From the NCBI RefSeq assembly GCF_000961885.1, contig NZ_JZKH01000030.1, positions 1 through 64,000 of the forward strand: a stretch of 64,000 nt of DNA, in the 5' to 3' direction. Below, in pieces: positions 34,726 to 44,081 of the stretch. Position 1 is the first letter of the stretch. Each line of letters opens with the position of its first letter. A program made the translations under genes and the position numbers. The notes under the pieces were generated by a model. The model was not told where the DNA came from and made no database searches. It saw only the letters and a program-made list of their open reading frames with translations. The stretch comes from Streptomyces rubellomurinus. Its GTDB lineage: Bacteria > Actinomycetota > Actinomycetes > Streptomycetales > Streptomycetaceae.

Positions 34726-36582
34726 CTACCGCGCGATCAGGTACCGCTGCTCGCTCGGCGCGCTCAGGCAGGAGGTCTTCCCGCAGTCACCGGTCCCCTG
34801 GGCGTACACCACCCACTGGTACACGCCCGCGATCGGCGGCGTGAAGGTGTACGACCGGTCGCGCTTCCACGGCATCCGCTGCCAGTCCCGGGCGTCCGGG
34901 AGCAGGATGTTCACGCTGGACGTCGGCCCGGGGGTGGTCCAGCTCAGCTCGACCGGCTGCCCGACCCGGACCTCCTTCCGGTCGTCCGGCGCCACCTGCT
35001 CCGGGGCGGCCGGCGTGCCCTTGATCGGATTGCCGTAGATCGAGCTGCCCGACGCCACCACGTTCAGGTAGCGGACGGTGCTCCAGCCGCTGCTGACCGT
35101 GCTCGCGGACGCGATGTTCGCACTCGCCACGGCCCACTGGTACACGCCCGTGCCGGTGGGCCGGAAGGTGCAGTCGGCGGTCGTCAGCCAGCCGGAGGCC
35201 TGCCACCGCGTGTCGCCGAACCTGCTGGTGAAGACCTTGGTCACCGCGCCGGTCTTGGACCAGCGGAGCACCAGCGAACCGCCCGTCGTCAGGATGTCCT
35301 GGTCGGCCGGGCTGCTGAGCGCGGGCGGGTGCGGCGTGTCGGCGGGGACGGCCGGGGGCGGGCCCAGCGTGGAGTCCACGCTGCCGCTGGTGCCGGCCGG
35401 CCCGCCGGTGACGCAGTCGGGCGGGCCGCCGCTGGTGGCGGTGACGAAGCCGTCGTTGCTCAGCCCGGACGAGTCCTGGTCGCCGTGCCGCAGGTACCCG
35501 GGCACCAGCACGGCCGCGGCGACCAGCGCGAGCACACTCGGCACCAGCACCCACAGCCACCGCGACCGCCGCCGGCCGCCGCCGGCCTCGACGGGACGGA
35601 TCGGCCCCGAGGGTGTGGCCGGAACGGGCCCCAGCAGCGGCGGCGGTACGGGCAGGAGCGCCGTCTGCCGCGGCGTCTCCGGCACCGCCGGCGGCTGGGC
35701 GTCCGGTACCGCCGGCCCGCCCCGCAGTCCCGCCGGCAGCCACGAGCCGGTCGGCCCGTCGTACGCGGGCGCCCCGAGCCGGGCGATCACCTCCGCCGGA
35801 GTGGGCCGGTCCTGCGGGCGGCGAGCCAGGCAGGCCGCGACGACCGGCCGCAGCGCGTCCGGCACTCCGCCGAGGTCCGGCTCGGTGTGCAGCATCCGGT
35901 AGAGCAGCACCTGCGCGTTGCCGCCGCTCCCCTCACCGCTGCCGCCGAACGGGTCGGACCCGGCCGCGTGGCAGAGCACCCGGCCGAGGCTGAACAGGTC
36001 GCAGGCCGGGCTGATCGGCTCGCCGGCGATCTGTTCGGGGGCCATGTAGGCGGGGGTGCCGATGACGGTCTGGGTGCGGGTGATCGAGGCGCCGTCGAGG
36101 GCACGGGCGATGCCGAAGTCGATGACCCGGGGCCCGTCGTCGCCGAGCAGGACGTTGGACGGCTTCAGGTCGCGGTGGACCAGCCCGGCCGCGTGGATCG
36201 CCTCCAGCGCCTCGGCGAGCCCGGCACCCAGCACCCGCAGCACCGGCTCGGGCAGCGGGCCGTGGGTGCTCACGGCCTGGTCCAGCGACGGGCCCGGGAT
36301 GTACGCGGTGACCAGCCAGGGCGGGTCACCGTCCGGATCGGCGTCGACCACCTGGGCGGTGTGGAAGCCGCCGACCCGCCGGACGGCCTCCAGCTCCTGG
36401 GTGAAACGCCGCCGGAACAGCGGGTCGGTGGCGAGGTCCCAGTGCACGCACTTGACCGCCACCAGCCGCCCGCCCGGCGAGCGGCCGAGGTACACGACGC
36501 CCATCCCGCCGCGGCCGAGCCGAGCCAGCAGCCGGTAGCGGCCGCCGATCGTCGTCGGATCGGTCGGCCTCAACGGATCCAC
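34726..36582 (-). CDS. Transmembrane serine/threonine protein kinase
   Basis: A 618-residue Hanks-type receptor kinase. Kinase domain ~15-270: GRGGMG loop (23-28), K44 (VAVK), HRDLKPSN with D138, DFG at 155-157, APE at 181-183. A Pro-rich juxtamembrane part is followed by a single transmembrane helix ~343-363. The extracellular part holds two similar Ig/Fn3-like beta domains, recognisable by paired GVYQWAV and GVYQWVV strands and WSKTG/LSWTTPG starts. Start is GTG (VDPLRPTDP). It would phosphorylate proteins in answer to an external cell-wall or sugar ligand. No phosphatase neighbour is present. Confidence 0.93.
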   Translation of the reverse strand: MDPLRPTDPTTIGGRYRLLARLGRGGMGVVYLGRSPGGRLVAVKCVHWDLATDPLFRRRFTQELEAVRRVGGFHTAQVVDADPDGDPPWLVTAYIPGPSLDQAVSTHGPLPEPVLRVLGAGLAEALEAIHAAGLVHRDLKPSNVLLGDDGPRVIDFGIARALDGASITRTQTVIGTPAYMAPEQIAGEPISPACDLFSLGRVLCHAAGSDPFGGSGEGSGGNAQVLLYRMLHTEPDLGGVPDALRPVVAACLARRPQDRPTPAEVIARLGAPAYDGPTGSWLPAGLRGGPAVPDAQPPAVPETPRQTALLPVPPPLLGPVPATPSGPIRPVEAGGGRRRSRWLWVLVPSVLALVAAAVLVPGYLRHGDQDSSGLSNDGFVTATSGGPPDCVTGGPAGTSGSVDSTLGPPPAVPADTPHPPALSSPADQDILTTGGSLVLRWSKTGAVTKVFTSRFGDTRWQASGWLTTADCTFRPTGTGVYQWAVASANIASASTVSSGWSTVRYLNVVASGSSIYGNPIKGTPAAPEQVAPDDRKEVRVGQPVELSWTTPGPTSSVNILLPDARDWQRMPWKRDRSYTFTPPIAGVYQWVVYAQGTGDCGKTSCLSAPSEQRYLIAR

Positions 36583-36708
36583 GTCAAACCCCCCGGTGCG
36601 CCCGTTCCCTCGTCCCCGATGCCACGTCAGCCGTCCTGCCGCGCAACCGGAATCATGTCAGCAGCGGGCACGACGGAACAGCTCGGGCGGGCGGAACCGG
36701 GCCGGGCC

Positions 36709-37644
36709 TCAGTGCGGGATGGCCGAGATCAGCTCCTGCGCGCCCTGCCGCTTGAGCGCCAGGGCCACCGAGGTGCCGAGGTCCTCCGGGTCGAGGGCGC
36801 CGGCCCACTCGTGGGCGTCCAGCACCCGCTTGCCGTCCGGGCTGAAGACCCGGCCGCGCAGCGAGAGCCGGCCGTCCGCCTCGGCCTTGGCGTAGCCGGC
36901 GATCGGGCTGTTGCAGTGGCCCTGCAGGGCGTGCAGGAACATCCGCTCGGCCGCCGCCTCGCGCCAGGTGTCGTGGTGGCCGAGGCCGGTGACGGCCCCG
37001 ATGGTGGCGGTGTCGTCCTCGCGGCACTGCAGGACGAGGATGCCGGCGCCGATCGGCGGGCACATCGCGTCGACGCCGAGGACCTGGGTGATCCGGTCCT
37101 GCTCGCCGATCCGCTCCAGCCCGGAGACGGCGAGCAGCAGCGCGTCGGCGTCCCCGGCCGCCAGCTTGGCGAGCCGGCTGTTGGCGTTGCCGCGGATCGG
37201 CACGCACTCCAGGTGCGGGTGGGTGGCGGCGAGTTGGGCGACCCGGCGGACGGAGGAGGTGCCGATCCGGGTGCCGGCCGGCAGTTCGTCGAGGGTGAGC
37301 CCGCCGGGGTGGACGAGGGCGTCGCGGATGTCGTCGCGGCGCAGGTACGCGGCGAAGACGGTGCCGGCCGGCAGCGGGCGGTCGGCGGGCACGTCCTTGA
37401 GGCAGTGCACGGCGACGTCGGCCTCGCCGGCGAGCAGCGCCGCGTCGACCTCCTTGGTGAACGCGCCCTTGCCGCCGAGCTGGGCGAGGTCCCCCGTCCA
37501 CCGGTCGCCGGAGGTGGTCACCGGCACCACCTCGGTGCGCAGGGCCGGGTACAGCGCGGCGAGTTCGGCTCGGACCCGGTCGACCTGGGCGAGCGCCATG
37601 GGCGAGGAACGGGAGACGATGCGAATCAGCTCAGCGGTGGTCAT
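36709..37644 (-). CDS. hemC: Hydroxymethylbilane synthase (porphobilinogen deaminase)
   Basis: A 311-residue enzyme that assembles four porphobilinogens into hydroxymethylbilane in tetrapyrrole synthesis. Recognisable: [45 protein letters not shown] (catalytic Asp region), [24 protein letters not shown] and [12 protein letters not shown], whose C244 carries the dipyrromethane cofactor. All key residues are intact. No other heme gene is adjacent, whereas streptomycete hem genes are usually clustered. This may be a second, stand-alone copy. Confidence 0.95.
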   Translation of the reverse strand: MTTAELIRIVSRSSPMALAQVDRVRAELAALYPALRTEVVPVTTSGDRWTGDLAQLGGKGAFTKEVDAALLAGEADVAVHCLKDVPADRPLPAGTVFAAYLRRDDIRDALVHPGGLTLDELPAGTRIGTSSVRRVAQLAATHPHLECVPIRGNANSRLAKLAAGDADALLLAVSGLERIGEQDRITQVLGVDAMCPPIGAGILVLQCREDDTATIGAVTGLGHHDTWREAAAERMFLHALQGHCNSPIAGYAKAEADGRLSLRGRVFSPDGKRVLDAHEWAGALDPEDLGTSVALALKRQGAQELISAIPH

Positions 37645-37817
37645 GGCGAGATGATAGGCCTCCGAACACCGCGACCTGACGCACCCTCGGACAACTGACG
37701 CACCGGCGCGGCCGTGCCCTCCGCCGCGCGTCCTCCCCCGCCCGCCCGGCCGCCCCGGTCGCGACCAGCGGACTCGGGCCGCCGCGCGGGGCACCGGTCA
37801 CCGCCGCCGGACGCACC

Positions 37818-37849
37818 GGACGGCCGGGCGCTCCCCCGCCCGGCCGTCC
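37818..37849 (-). terminator. Terminator hairpin after the ABC exporter operon
   Basis: GGACGGCCGGGCG (37818-37830) pairs perfectly with CGCCCGGCCGTCC (37837-37849); 13-bp stem, 6-nt loop. It begins 35 bp beyond the permease stop on the minus strand. The rest of the 37645-37883 gap shows nothing else. Confidence 0.75.
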
Positions 37850-37883
37850 GCACTTGCACGGCGGCCGGGCGGCCGCCCCGCGC

Positions 37884-40199
37884 TCACTCGTTGCGCAGCA
37901 CCTCGGCGATGGTCAACCGGGAGGCCGACCGGGCCGGGACGAGCGCGCCGAGGACGGCGATCGCGACGCCCGCGCAGGCGAGCCCGGCGAGCAGTGGCGC
38001 GCCCCAGACGTCGATCATCGACTCCGGGAAGGCCATGATCCGGACGTTCTCGGTGATCAGCCGGTGCGCCAGGATGCCGGCCGGGATGCCGATGATCCCG
38101 CTGAGCACGCCCAGCCAGGCCACCGAGGTGACGGTCATCGCGACGACCTGCCGGGGCGTCATCCCGATCGACTTCAGCATGCCGAGGTCGCGGCGGCGTT
38201 CGCGGATGTTGAGCAGCACGGTGTTGAAGACGCCGAGCGCGGCGACGATCGACAGCAGGATGGTGAAGACGGTGCTGAAGGCGATGATCGACACGACCGG
38301 CGCGGTCATGTCGACCGTGGCCACGTCGGCGACGAGGCTCGGGTCGGCGTCCTTGACCGCCTTGATGTACGCGTCCGCGTCCGCGCCCGCCGCGAGCCGG
38401 ACGTAGTACTCGACGACGTGCCGGTCCTGGGTGAACAGCGCCCGGGTGGCGTCGCTGGTGGTGATCGCCCGGACGTTGCCCTCGAGTTCCTCACCGACGA
38501 TGGTGAGGCTCTGCTGCCTGCCCTCCAGGTCGACGGTGATCCGGTCGCCGAGCTTGAGCCCGTGCTGGTCGAGGAAGGCCGGACCGACCTGGGCCTCGCC
38601 CGGCCCGGTGGCACCCCGGCCCTGGACGACGTGGAGCTTCTGCGTCGCCTCGTCGCCGCCGTAGAAGTCGATGTACACCGGCTGGTTGAAGCCGGCCACG
38701 TTGGCCTCGGCGAGCCCGCGGGTGCTGACCCGCTCGGCACCGGGGGTGGCGTGCAGCATCGCCTCGGTCTGCTCCGGGGTCAGTTTGGGAGCGGCGACCT
38801 TGTTGCCCGCGAAGTGGCCGGTCTGGACATGGACGTAAGTCGCGCTGCCGGTGCCGCCGTTCGGACCGACGGCCCGGACCAGGGTGCTGCTCAGCCCGGT
38901 GGTGACGGTGACGGTGACCACGCCGAGGACGATCGCCGACATGGTGAGCGCGCTGCGGGCCGGGCGGGCGAAGGGCTGGCCGAGACCGAGGCTGACGGCG
39001 CGCGGCAGCCGGGTGCCGCTGAGCCAGCGCTGGACCTTGAGCCCGCGCCCGGCACGCGGCGCGCTCCCGGCGGAGATCGCCTCGGTGGCGGAGAGCCGGT
39101 GGGCGCGCGAGGCCGGGACGAACGCGGCGAGGGCGACCAGCAGCGGCACGGCGAGCAGGGTGGCGGCGGGCAGCCAGCCGGCCGGCTCGATCACGGCGGT
39201 GCCGGTCATGATGCCGCTGAACGCCATCTTGAGGATCGGGCCGGCCAGCGCCCAGCCGGCCGCCGTACCGAGGACGGTGCCGATCACGGCGGGCACCGAG
39301 ACCATGGTCAGGTAGACCACGACGACCTGGCGCGGGGTGAAGCCGATCGACTTGAGCACGCCGATGTGCCGGTAGCCGGAGACCACCGCGCCGCTGACCA
39401 CGTTGCCGACGATCAGCACGGCGACGAGCAGGCCGAGCGTGCCGAAGACCGTCATGATCGGCAGGAAGGCGTCGGCGCCGGCCGAGAAGGCCTGCTTGAG
39501 CTTGAGGTACGACTGCCCGCTGGTGAGCGCGTCCTTGGGCAGGCCCTCGGTGGCGGCGTCGAGGCCGGCGGTGAGCCGCTGCTCGCTGTCGGCGTCGGTG
39601 AAGCGGTAGAGCATCTGCAGGCCGCCGGGGTGCAGGGCCCGGGCCTCGTCGGGCGTGACCCAGCCGCCGGCCGATTCGCTCATGGTGCTGGCGAAGCCGA
39701 CGACGGTGAGTCCGGGCACGCCGGGGAGCGGCTTGCCGAGGGCGTTGTCCGGGTAGCCCTTGAACGGCTGGTTGATCACGACCTCGCCGGGCCCGGTGGC
39801 CCAGTGTCCGGCGAGCAGTTCGGGCCGGTCGACCGGACCGCCGGCCAGGTCGGTGCGGCCGACCAGGGTGAGCGGGCCGGGCGGGCGGCCCAGCCAGTCG
39901 ACCGGCATCCGGACGACGGCCTGGGGGAACGGCCCGTCCGCCGCCTCGACGCCCGGCCGGTGGGCGGTGGCGGCGAGTTGCTCCGCCGTGGCCTTGGCCG
40001 GGTCGAACGCGGCGACCACATGGGCGCCGCGCTGGGCGTCGAAGGCCTGGTCGAAGGGCGCCCGGGCGGCGCTGATCACCGCGAGGGCGAGCAGCACGGT
40101 GGTGGTGGAGCAGAGCACCACCAGCCCGATCACGAAGGTCTGCAGCTTGCGCCGCTTCACAGCGGCCCGCGACGCGCGCCACACTGCCCCACCGCTCAT
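37884..40199 (-). CDS. FtsX/MacB-like ABC transporter permease
   Basis: A 771-residue permease with two FtsX domains. TM1 at ~18-42 (TFVIGLVVLCSTTTVLLALA) is followed by a ~200-residue extracytoplasmic domain. TM2-4 lie at ~240-370, then a short cytosolic joint (SRAHRLSATEAIS), another TM, a second outer domain, and the C-terminal TM block (VSIIAFSTVFTILLSIVAAL; GVLSGIIGIPAGILAHR; PLLAGLACAGVAIAVLGAL). These mechanotransmission-type permeases do not import sugars; they move lipids, peptides or antibiotics or drive cell-wall hydrolases. The start at ATG 40199 overlaps the ATPase stop by 4 bp. Confidence 0.92.
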   Translation of the reverse strand: MSGGAVWRASRAAVKRRKLQTFVIGLVVLCSTTTVLLALAVISAARAPFDQAFDAQRGAHVVAAFDPAKATAEQLAATAHRPGVEAADGPFPQAVVRMPVDWLGRPPGPLTLVGRTDLAGGPVDRPELLAGHWATGPGEVVINQPFKGYPDNALGKPLPGVPGLTVVGFASTMSESAGGWVTPDEARALHPGGLQMLYRFTDADSEQRLTAGLDAATEGLPKDALTSGQSYLKLKQAFSAGADAFLPIMTVFGTLGLLVAVLIVGNVVSGAVVSGYRHIGVLKSIGFTPRQVVVVYLTMVSVPAVIGTVLGTAAGWALAGPILKMAFSGIMTGTAVIEPAGWLPAATLLAVPLLVALAAFVPASRAHRLSATEAISAGSAPRAGRGLKVQRWLSGTRLPRAVSLGLGQPFARPARSALTMSAIVLGVVTVTVTTGLSSTLVRAVGPNGGTGSATYVHVQTGHFAGNKVAAPKLTPEQTEAMLHATPGAERVSTRGLAEANVAGFNQPVYIDFYGGDEATQKLHVVQGRGATGPGEAQVGPAFLDQHGLKLGDRITVDLEGRQQSLTIVGEELEGNVRAITTSDATRALFTQDRHVVEYYVRLAAGADADAYIKAVKDADPSLVADVATVDMTAPVVSIIAFSTVFTILLSIVAALGVFNTVLLNIRERRRDLGMLKSIGMTPRQVVAMTVTSVAWLGVLSGIIGIPAGILAHRLITENVRIMAFPESMIDVWGAPLLAGLACAGVAIAVLGALVPARSASRLTIAEVLRNE

Positions 40200-40921
40200 G
40201 ACCGCGGCTCCAGCGCCCGCTCGCGCGCGACCTTGCCGTCCGCCATCTCGACCAGCCTGCTGGCGCAGCGGGTGGCCAGGTCGGGGTCGTGGGTGACGAT
40301 CAGCAGGGTCTGCCCGATCTGGTTGAGGTCGATGAGCAGGTCCATCACCTGCTCGCCGGAGCGGCTGTCCAGCGCGCCGGTGGGTTCGTCGGCGAGCAGC
40401 AGGGCCGGGCGGTTCATCAGGGCGCGCGCCACCGCGACGCGTTGGCGCTCGCCGCCGCTGAGCGCGGCCGGGTAGACGTCCTTGCGGTGGGCGACGCCGA
40501 GTTCGTCGAGCAGTTCGAGGGCTCGGCGGCGGGCCTGACGGGCGGTGGTGCCGGTGAGCTGGGCGGCGAGGGCGACGTTGTCGAGCGCCGGGAGGTCGTC
40601 GATCAGGTTGAAGAACTGGAAGATCATGCCGACGCTGCGGCGGCGGAACAGGGCCAGCCCGGTCTCGTTCAGGCCCCCGAGGTCCTGTCCCTGGACCCGG
40701 ACGGTGCCGGCGGTGGGGCGGTCCAGCCCGGCCACCATGTTCAGCAGGGTGGACTTGCCGCAGCCGGAGGGGCCCATCACGGCGACCGCCTCGCCGGCGT
40801 GGATGCGCAGGTCGATGCCGTCGAGCGCCTTGGCGTCGCCGAACTCCTTGTGGACACCGGTCAGCTCGACGACGGCCTGCGCGCCGTCCGGCCGGGTGGT
40901 CCCGTCGTGGTCGTTGCTCAT
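40196..40921 (-). CDS. ABC transporter ATP-binding protein (MacB/LolD type)
   Basis: A 241-residue cassette ATPase. Walker A GPSGCGKST (~50-58), Q loop GMIFQFFNLIDDL, signature LSGGERQRVAVARAL, Walker B LLLADEPTGALD and switch His THDPDLATRC are all intact. The sequence is of the LolD/MacB/FtsE group that pairs with FtsX-like permeases. Its stop overlaps the permease start (ATGA), so the two are made together. It is divergent from a two-component system 100-140 bp away, whose response regulator probably controls it. Confidence 0.95.
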   Translation of the reverse strand: MSNDHDGTTRPDGAQAVVELTGVHKEFGDAKALDGIDLRIHAGEAVAVMGPSGCGKSTLLNMVAGLDRPTAGTVRVQGQDLGGLNETGLALFRRRSVGMIFQFFNLIDDLPALDNVALAAQLTGTTARQARRRALELLDELGVAHRKDVYPAALSGGERQRVAVARALMNRPALLLADEPTGALDSRSGEQVMDLLIDLNQIGQTLLIVTHDPDLATRCASRLVEMADGKVARERALEPRS

Positions 40922-40961
40922 GGTCGACGACGGTAGGCGCGGCGCTCCCGGTGGGTCGTCC

Positions 40962-41010
40962 CACCCCGGGTGTAACCCCGGGCGGCCGTAGTACCCGGGA
41001 TGTACCCGGG
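40962..41010. promoter_or_regulatory. 11-bp-spaced direct repeats between ABC exporter and kinase genes
   Basis: GTACCCGGG occurs at 40991-40999 and 41002-41010 (period 11 bp, one helical turn). Related ACCCCGGG copies are at 40963-40970 and 40975-40982. Direct repeats one turn apart are usual for NarL/LuxR-type response regulators; the one encoded at 41.9 kb is the obvious candidate. Confidence 0.55.
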
Positions 41011-41060
41011 CGGCACCCCCGGATGATGTGGATCATGCCGTGCCCTGCGAAGCTGTCGCC

Positions 41061-41912
41061 GTGCGGGGAACGGACGTGGACTGGGCCACGATGACGGCAG
41101 CGGTGGTGGCGGGGGCGGCGAGCGCGGTCGCGCTCTGGCTGGCGGTGACGCTGGCGCGCACCCGGCGGCGCCACCGGGCGGCGGTCGGCGAGCGCGGCTG
41201 GCTGCTGGAACGGGAGCGGGAGAGCGCCGCCAGTGCCGCGGTGGACGCCGAACGGGCGCGCATCGCCGCCGAGTTGCACGACATCGTCAGCCACAACGTG
41301 AGCCTGATGGTGGTCCAGGCCGGGGCCGCGCGCGAGGTGCTGGCGACGATGCCGCAGGAGGCGGCGGCCGCGATGGCCGCGGTCGAGGCGGCCGGGCGGG
41401 ACGCGATGACGGAGCTGCGGCACCTGCTGGGCCTGCTCGCCCCGGCCGCGGACGGCTCCGAGGAGGCCGGGGGCGGGGGCGACTTCGCACCGCAGCCGTC
41501 GCTGAGCCGGCTGAGCCCGCTGATCGACCGCTTCGCCTTCGCCGGGCTGCCGGTGGAGGTGCGGATCTCCGGCGAGCCGCGACCGCTGCCGGGCGGCATC
41601 GACGTGACGGCGTACCGGATCGTCCAGGAGGCGCTGACCAACGCGCTCAAGCACGGCGACGGCGTGACGGCGGAGGTGACGGTGCGCTACGCCGACCACT
41701 ACCTGCGGGTCGAGGTGCTCAACAGCGGCCCGAGCGTGCTCGCCGGCGAGTCGGCCCGCCCGGACCGGGACCGGCCGAAGCCGGACGGCGCCGGGCGCGG
41801 CCTGCTCGGCCTGCGCGAGCGCGTCGCCGTGTACGGCGGGGACCTCGACGCCCGGCGCCGGCTCGGCGGCGGCTACCGGGTCCGCGCCCGCATCCCGCTG
41901 GACCGGCCGTGA
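41061..41912 (+). CDS. Sensor histidine kinase (HisKA_3), short form
   Basis: A ~283-residue kinase with a single hydrophobic segment near its start (MTAAVVAGAASAVALWLAV) and almost no extracellular part. The phosphoacceptor helix is RIAAELHDIVSHNVSLMVVQ, the N box YRIVQEALTNALKHG, and the G box GAGRGLLGLRERV. Start is uncertain: GTG 41028, GTG 41061 or ATG 41091; I list 41061. The lack of an outer sensor suggests it senses within the membrane, perhaps through the neighbouring exporter as in Bce-type antimicrobial-peptide systems (inference). Its stop overlaps a possible GTG of the regulator. Confidence 0.88.
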   Translation: MRGTDVDWATMTAAVVAGAASAVALWLAVTLARTRRRHRAAVGERGWLLERERESAASAAVDAERARIAAELHDIVSHNVSLMVVQAGAAREVLATMPQEAAAAMAAVEAAGRDAMTELRHLLGLLAPAADGSEEAGGGGDFAPQPSLSRLSPLIDRFAFAGLPVEVRISGEPRPLPGGIDVTAYRIVQEALTNALKHGDGVTAEVTVRYADHYLRVEVLNSGPSVLAGESARPDRDRPKPDGAGRGLLGLRERVAVYGGDLDARRRLGGGYRVRARIPLDRP

Positions 41913-41935
41913 CCGAGGGAACCCGGGAGGGAACC

Positions 41936-42643
41936 ATGGAGAACACCGAGAACGAGGAACAGCGCCGCCCGAGGGTGGTGATCGCCGACGACCAGGAGCT
42001 GGTCCGCACCGGCTTCCGGATGATCCTCACCGCGCGCGGCATCGACGTGGTCGCCGAGGCCGGGGACGGCGCCGAGGCGGTGTCGGCGGTGCTCGCGCAC
42101 CGGCCGGACGTCGCCCTGCTGGACATCCGGATGCCCGTCATGGACGGCCTGGAGGCGGCCCGCCGCATCCTGGCCCGGGCGCCGGAGTGCCGGGTGATCA
42201 TGCTGACCACCTTCGACCTCGACCAGTACGTCTACGCCGCGCTGTCCGCCGGGGCCAGCGGCTTCCTGCTGAAGGACGTCACCTCGGCGCACCTGGCGGC
42301 CGCCGTCCGCCTGGTCGACACCGGCGACGCGCTGCTCGCGCCCTCGATCACCCGGCGGCTGGTCGAGCGCTTCGCCGCGGGTGTCCCCGATCCGGCGGCG
42401 GGCGCGGGGAACCCGCCGCTGCACCGGGACCTGGCGGCGCTCACCCCGCGCGAGGCGGAGGTGCTGGCGCTGCTCGGGCGCGGCCTGTCGAACGCCGAGC
42501 TGGCGGCCGAACTCACCCTCAGCGAGTCGACGGTGAAGACCCACGTGGCCCGGATCTTCGCCAAGCTCGACCTGCGCGACCGGGCGCAGGCCGTCGTCCT
42601 CGCGTACGAGACCGGGCTGGTCGCTCCCGGCTCCCCGGCCTGA
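41936..42643 (+). CDS. LuxR/NarL family response regulator
   Basis: A 235-residue regulator. Receiver domain: acidic VIADDQELVRTGF, phosphoacceptor Asp in LLDIRMPVMDG, Lys in GFLLKDV. LuxR HTH: LTPREAEVLALLGRGLSNAE and LSESTVKTHVARIFAKL. ATG 41936 was taken because GGGAGGGAA lies directly upstream; a GTG at 41909 overlapping the kinase stop is possible. Partner of the upstream kinase and likely regulator of the divergent ABC exporter. Confidence 0.93.
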   Translation: MENTENEEQRRPRVVIADDQELVRTGFRMILTARGIDVVAEAGDGAEAVSAVLAHRPDVALLDIRMPVMDGLEAARRILARAPECRVIMLTTFDLDQYVYAALSAGASGFLLKDVTSAHLAAAVRLVDTGDALLAPSITRRLVERFAAGVPDPAAGAGNPPLHRDLAALTPREAEVLALLGRGLSNAELAAELTLSESTVKTHVARIFAKLDLRDRAQAVVLAYETGLVAPGSPA

Positions 42644-42822
42644 ACGCCAACACCCCTACGCGCTGCGGTAATTCGCATGACAATCATCCATCTCACTCAT
42701 TAGGGGGAACAGTTCGCCGCATCCACTTTTTTGCCGGTCCTTAGGAGAACATCGACACGTCCTCCGCGCCCGGACCGTGACGAACCGTTCGGGCGGCATC
42801 ACCTCCGGCCCTTGGATCGACC
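42644..42822 (+). other. AT-richer promoter region of the P450-rppA-nudix operon
   Basis: This 179-bp gap is notably richer in A+T than its surroundings (GGTAATTCGCATGACAATCA; TCATTAGGGGG; CCACTTTTTTGCC; TCCTTAGGAGAAC), as expected for a promoter of a regulated pigment operon. I cannot fix a -35/-10 pair with confidence. No small ORF with a ribosome site is evident. Confidence 0.4.
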
Positions 42823-44031
42823 GTGACTACCTCCGCCCCCGTGTGGGACTGCCCCTTCCACCACACCGACGGCCTGGAGTTCGACCCCCTCCTCAAGCGA
42901 CTGCTCACCGAGGCGCCGATCGCCCGCATCCGGCTGCCGCACGGCGAGGGCGAGGCCTGGCTGGCCACCCGCTACGAGGACGTCAAACTGGTCACCACCG
43001 ACCGCCGGTTCAGCCGGGCCGCCGGCATCGGGCGCGACCTGCCCCGGATGACGCCCGCCCCGATCGCCCAGGCCGAGGCGATCAACCTGATGGACCCGCC
43101 CGAGCACAACCGGCTGCGCCGCCTCGTCGCCCAGGGCTTCACCAACCGCCAGGTCGAGCGGCTGCGGCCCACGACGCAGGAGACCGTCGACGGCTACCTC
43201 GACGAGATGGCGGAGCACGGCTCCCCCGCCGACCTCGCCCACTTCCTCTCCGCCCGGCTCCCGCTCACCACCATCTGCGAGCTGCTGGAGATCCCGCCGG
43301 CGGACCGCGCCCGGCTCCGGCACTGGGCCGTCGCGATGATGCGGATGGGCCCGGGCAGCCGGGAGGGCCAGGAGGAGGCCAAGGCCGCCCTGCGCGCCTA
43401 CTTCACCGCGCTCACGGCCGAGCGCCGCGCCGACCCCGGCGAGGACCTGATCAGCGCACTCGCCACCGCCCGGATCGGCGAGGACCTGCTCGACCCGGAC
43501 GAGCTGGCCGTCATGGCGATGGTCCTGCTGGTCACCGGCCACGACACCACCACCTACGACCTCAGCAACATCGCCTACACCCTGCTCACCCACCCCGAGC
43601 AGCTCGCCCTGCTCCGCGCCCGGCCCGAGCTGCTGCCGCGCGCCCTGGAGGAGCTGCTGCGCTTCATCCCGTTCCGCCAGGGCCCCGGCATCGCCCGGGT
43701 CGCCACCGAGGACGTCGAGCTGGGCGGGGTGCTGATCCGGGCCGGCGAGGCCGTGCACGTCTCGTACCTGACCGCCAACCGGGACCCTGCGGTGTACGAG
43801 CGCCCCGACGAGCTGGACCTCGAACGCGACGCCGGGCCCGTCAACATGGCCTTCGGCCACGGCCAGCACCGCTGCCTCGGCTCGCACCTGGCGCTGATGG
43901 AGCTGGAGGTCGCCATCGGCACCCTGCTGCGGCGCTTCCCCGACCTGCGCCTCGCCGTCGACCCGGCCGAACTCGACTGGGACTCCGGCTCGATCTGGCG
44001 CTTCCCGCGCACCCTGCCGGTCGCCTGGTAG
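42823..44031 (+). CDS. Cytochrome P450, flaviolin/THN pathway candidate
   Basis: A 402-residue soluble bacterial P450. The I-helix LLVTGHDTTTYDLS contains the acid-alcohol pair, the K-helix ExxR is in EELLRF, and the haem loop FGHGQHRCLGSHLALMELE has C351 as iron ligand. It immediately precedes an RppA-type tetrahydroxynaphthalene synthase. In other streptomycetes a P450 beside rppA (CYP158A2; P450-mel) couples flaviolin or THN into dark pigments, so the same role is likely here. The gene order P450 then rppA is reversed relative to S. coelicolor as I recall it. It starts with GTG. Confidence 0.9.
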   Translation: MTTSAPVWDCPFHHTDGLEFDPLLKRLLTEAPIARIRLPHGEGEAWLATRYEDVKLVTTDRRFSRAAGIGRDLPRMTPAPIAQAEAINLMDPPEHNRLRRLVAQGFTNRQVERLRPTTQETVDGYLDEMAEHGSPADLAHFLSARLPLTTICELLEIPPADRARLRHWAVAMMRMGPGSREGQEEAKAALRAYFTALTAERRADPGEDLISALATARIGEDLLDPDELAVMAMVLLVTGHDTTTYDLSNIAYTLLTHPEQLALLRARPELLPRALEELLRFIPFRQGPGIARVATEDVELGGVLIRAGEAVHVSYLTANRDPAVYERPDELDLERDAGPVNMAFGHGQHRCLGSHLALMELEVAIGTLLRRFPDLRLAVDPAELDWDSGSIWRFPRTLPVAW

Positions 44032-44081
44032 CACCCCTCTCCCCCCCACCACACCGTTCCTGCCCCGGGGAGACCCGCACC

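Noticed and set aside
40199..41699. Upstream extension of the permease frame to give a 1271-residue fusion
   Set aside because: The extension is Arg/Pro-rich antisense of the ATPase and kinase genes; the permease starts at ATG 40199 with a normal first transmembrane helix.
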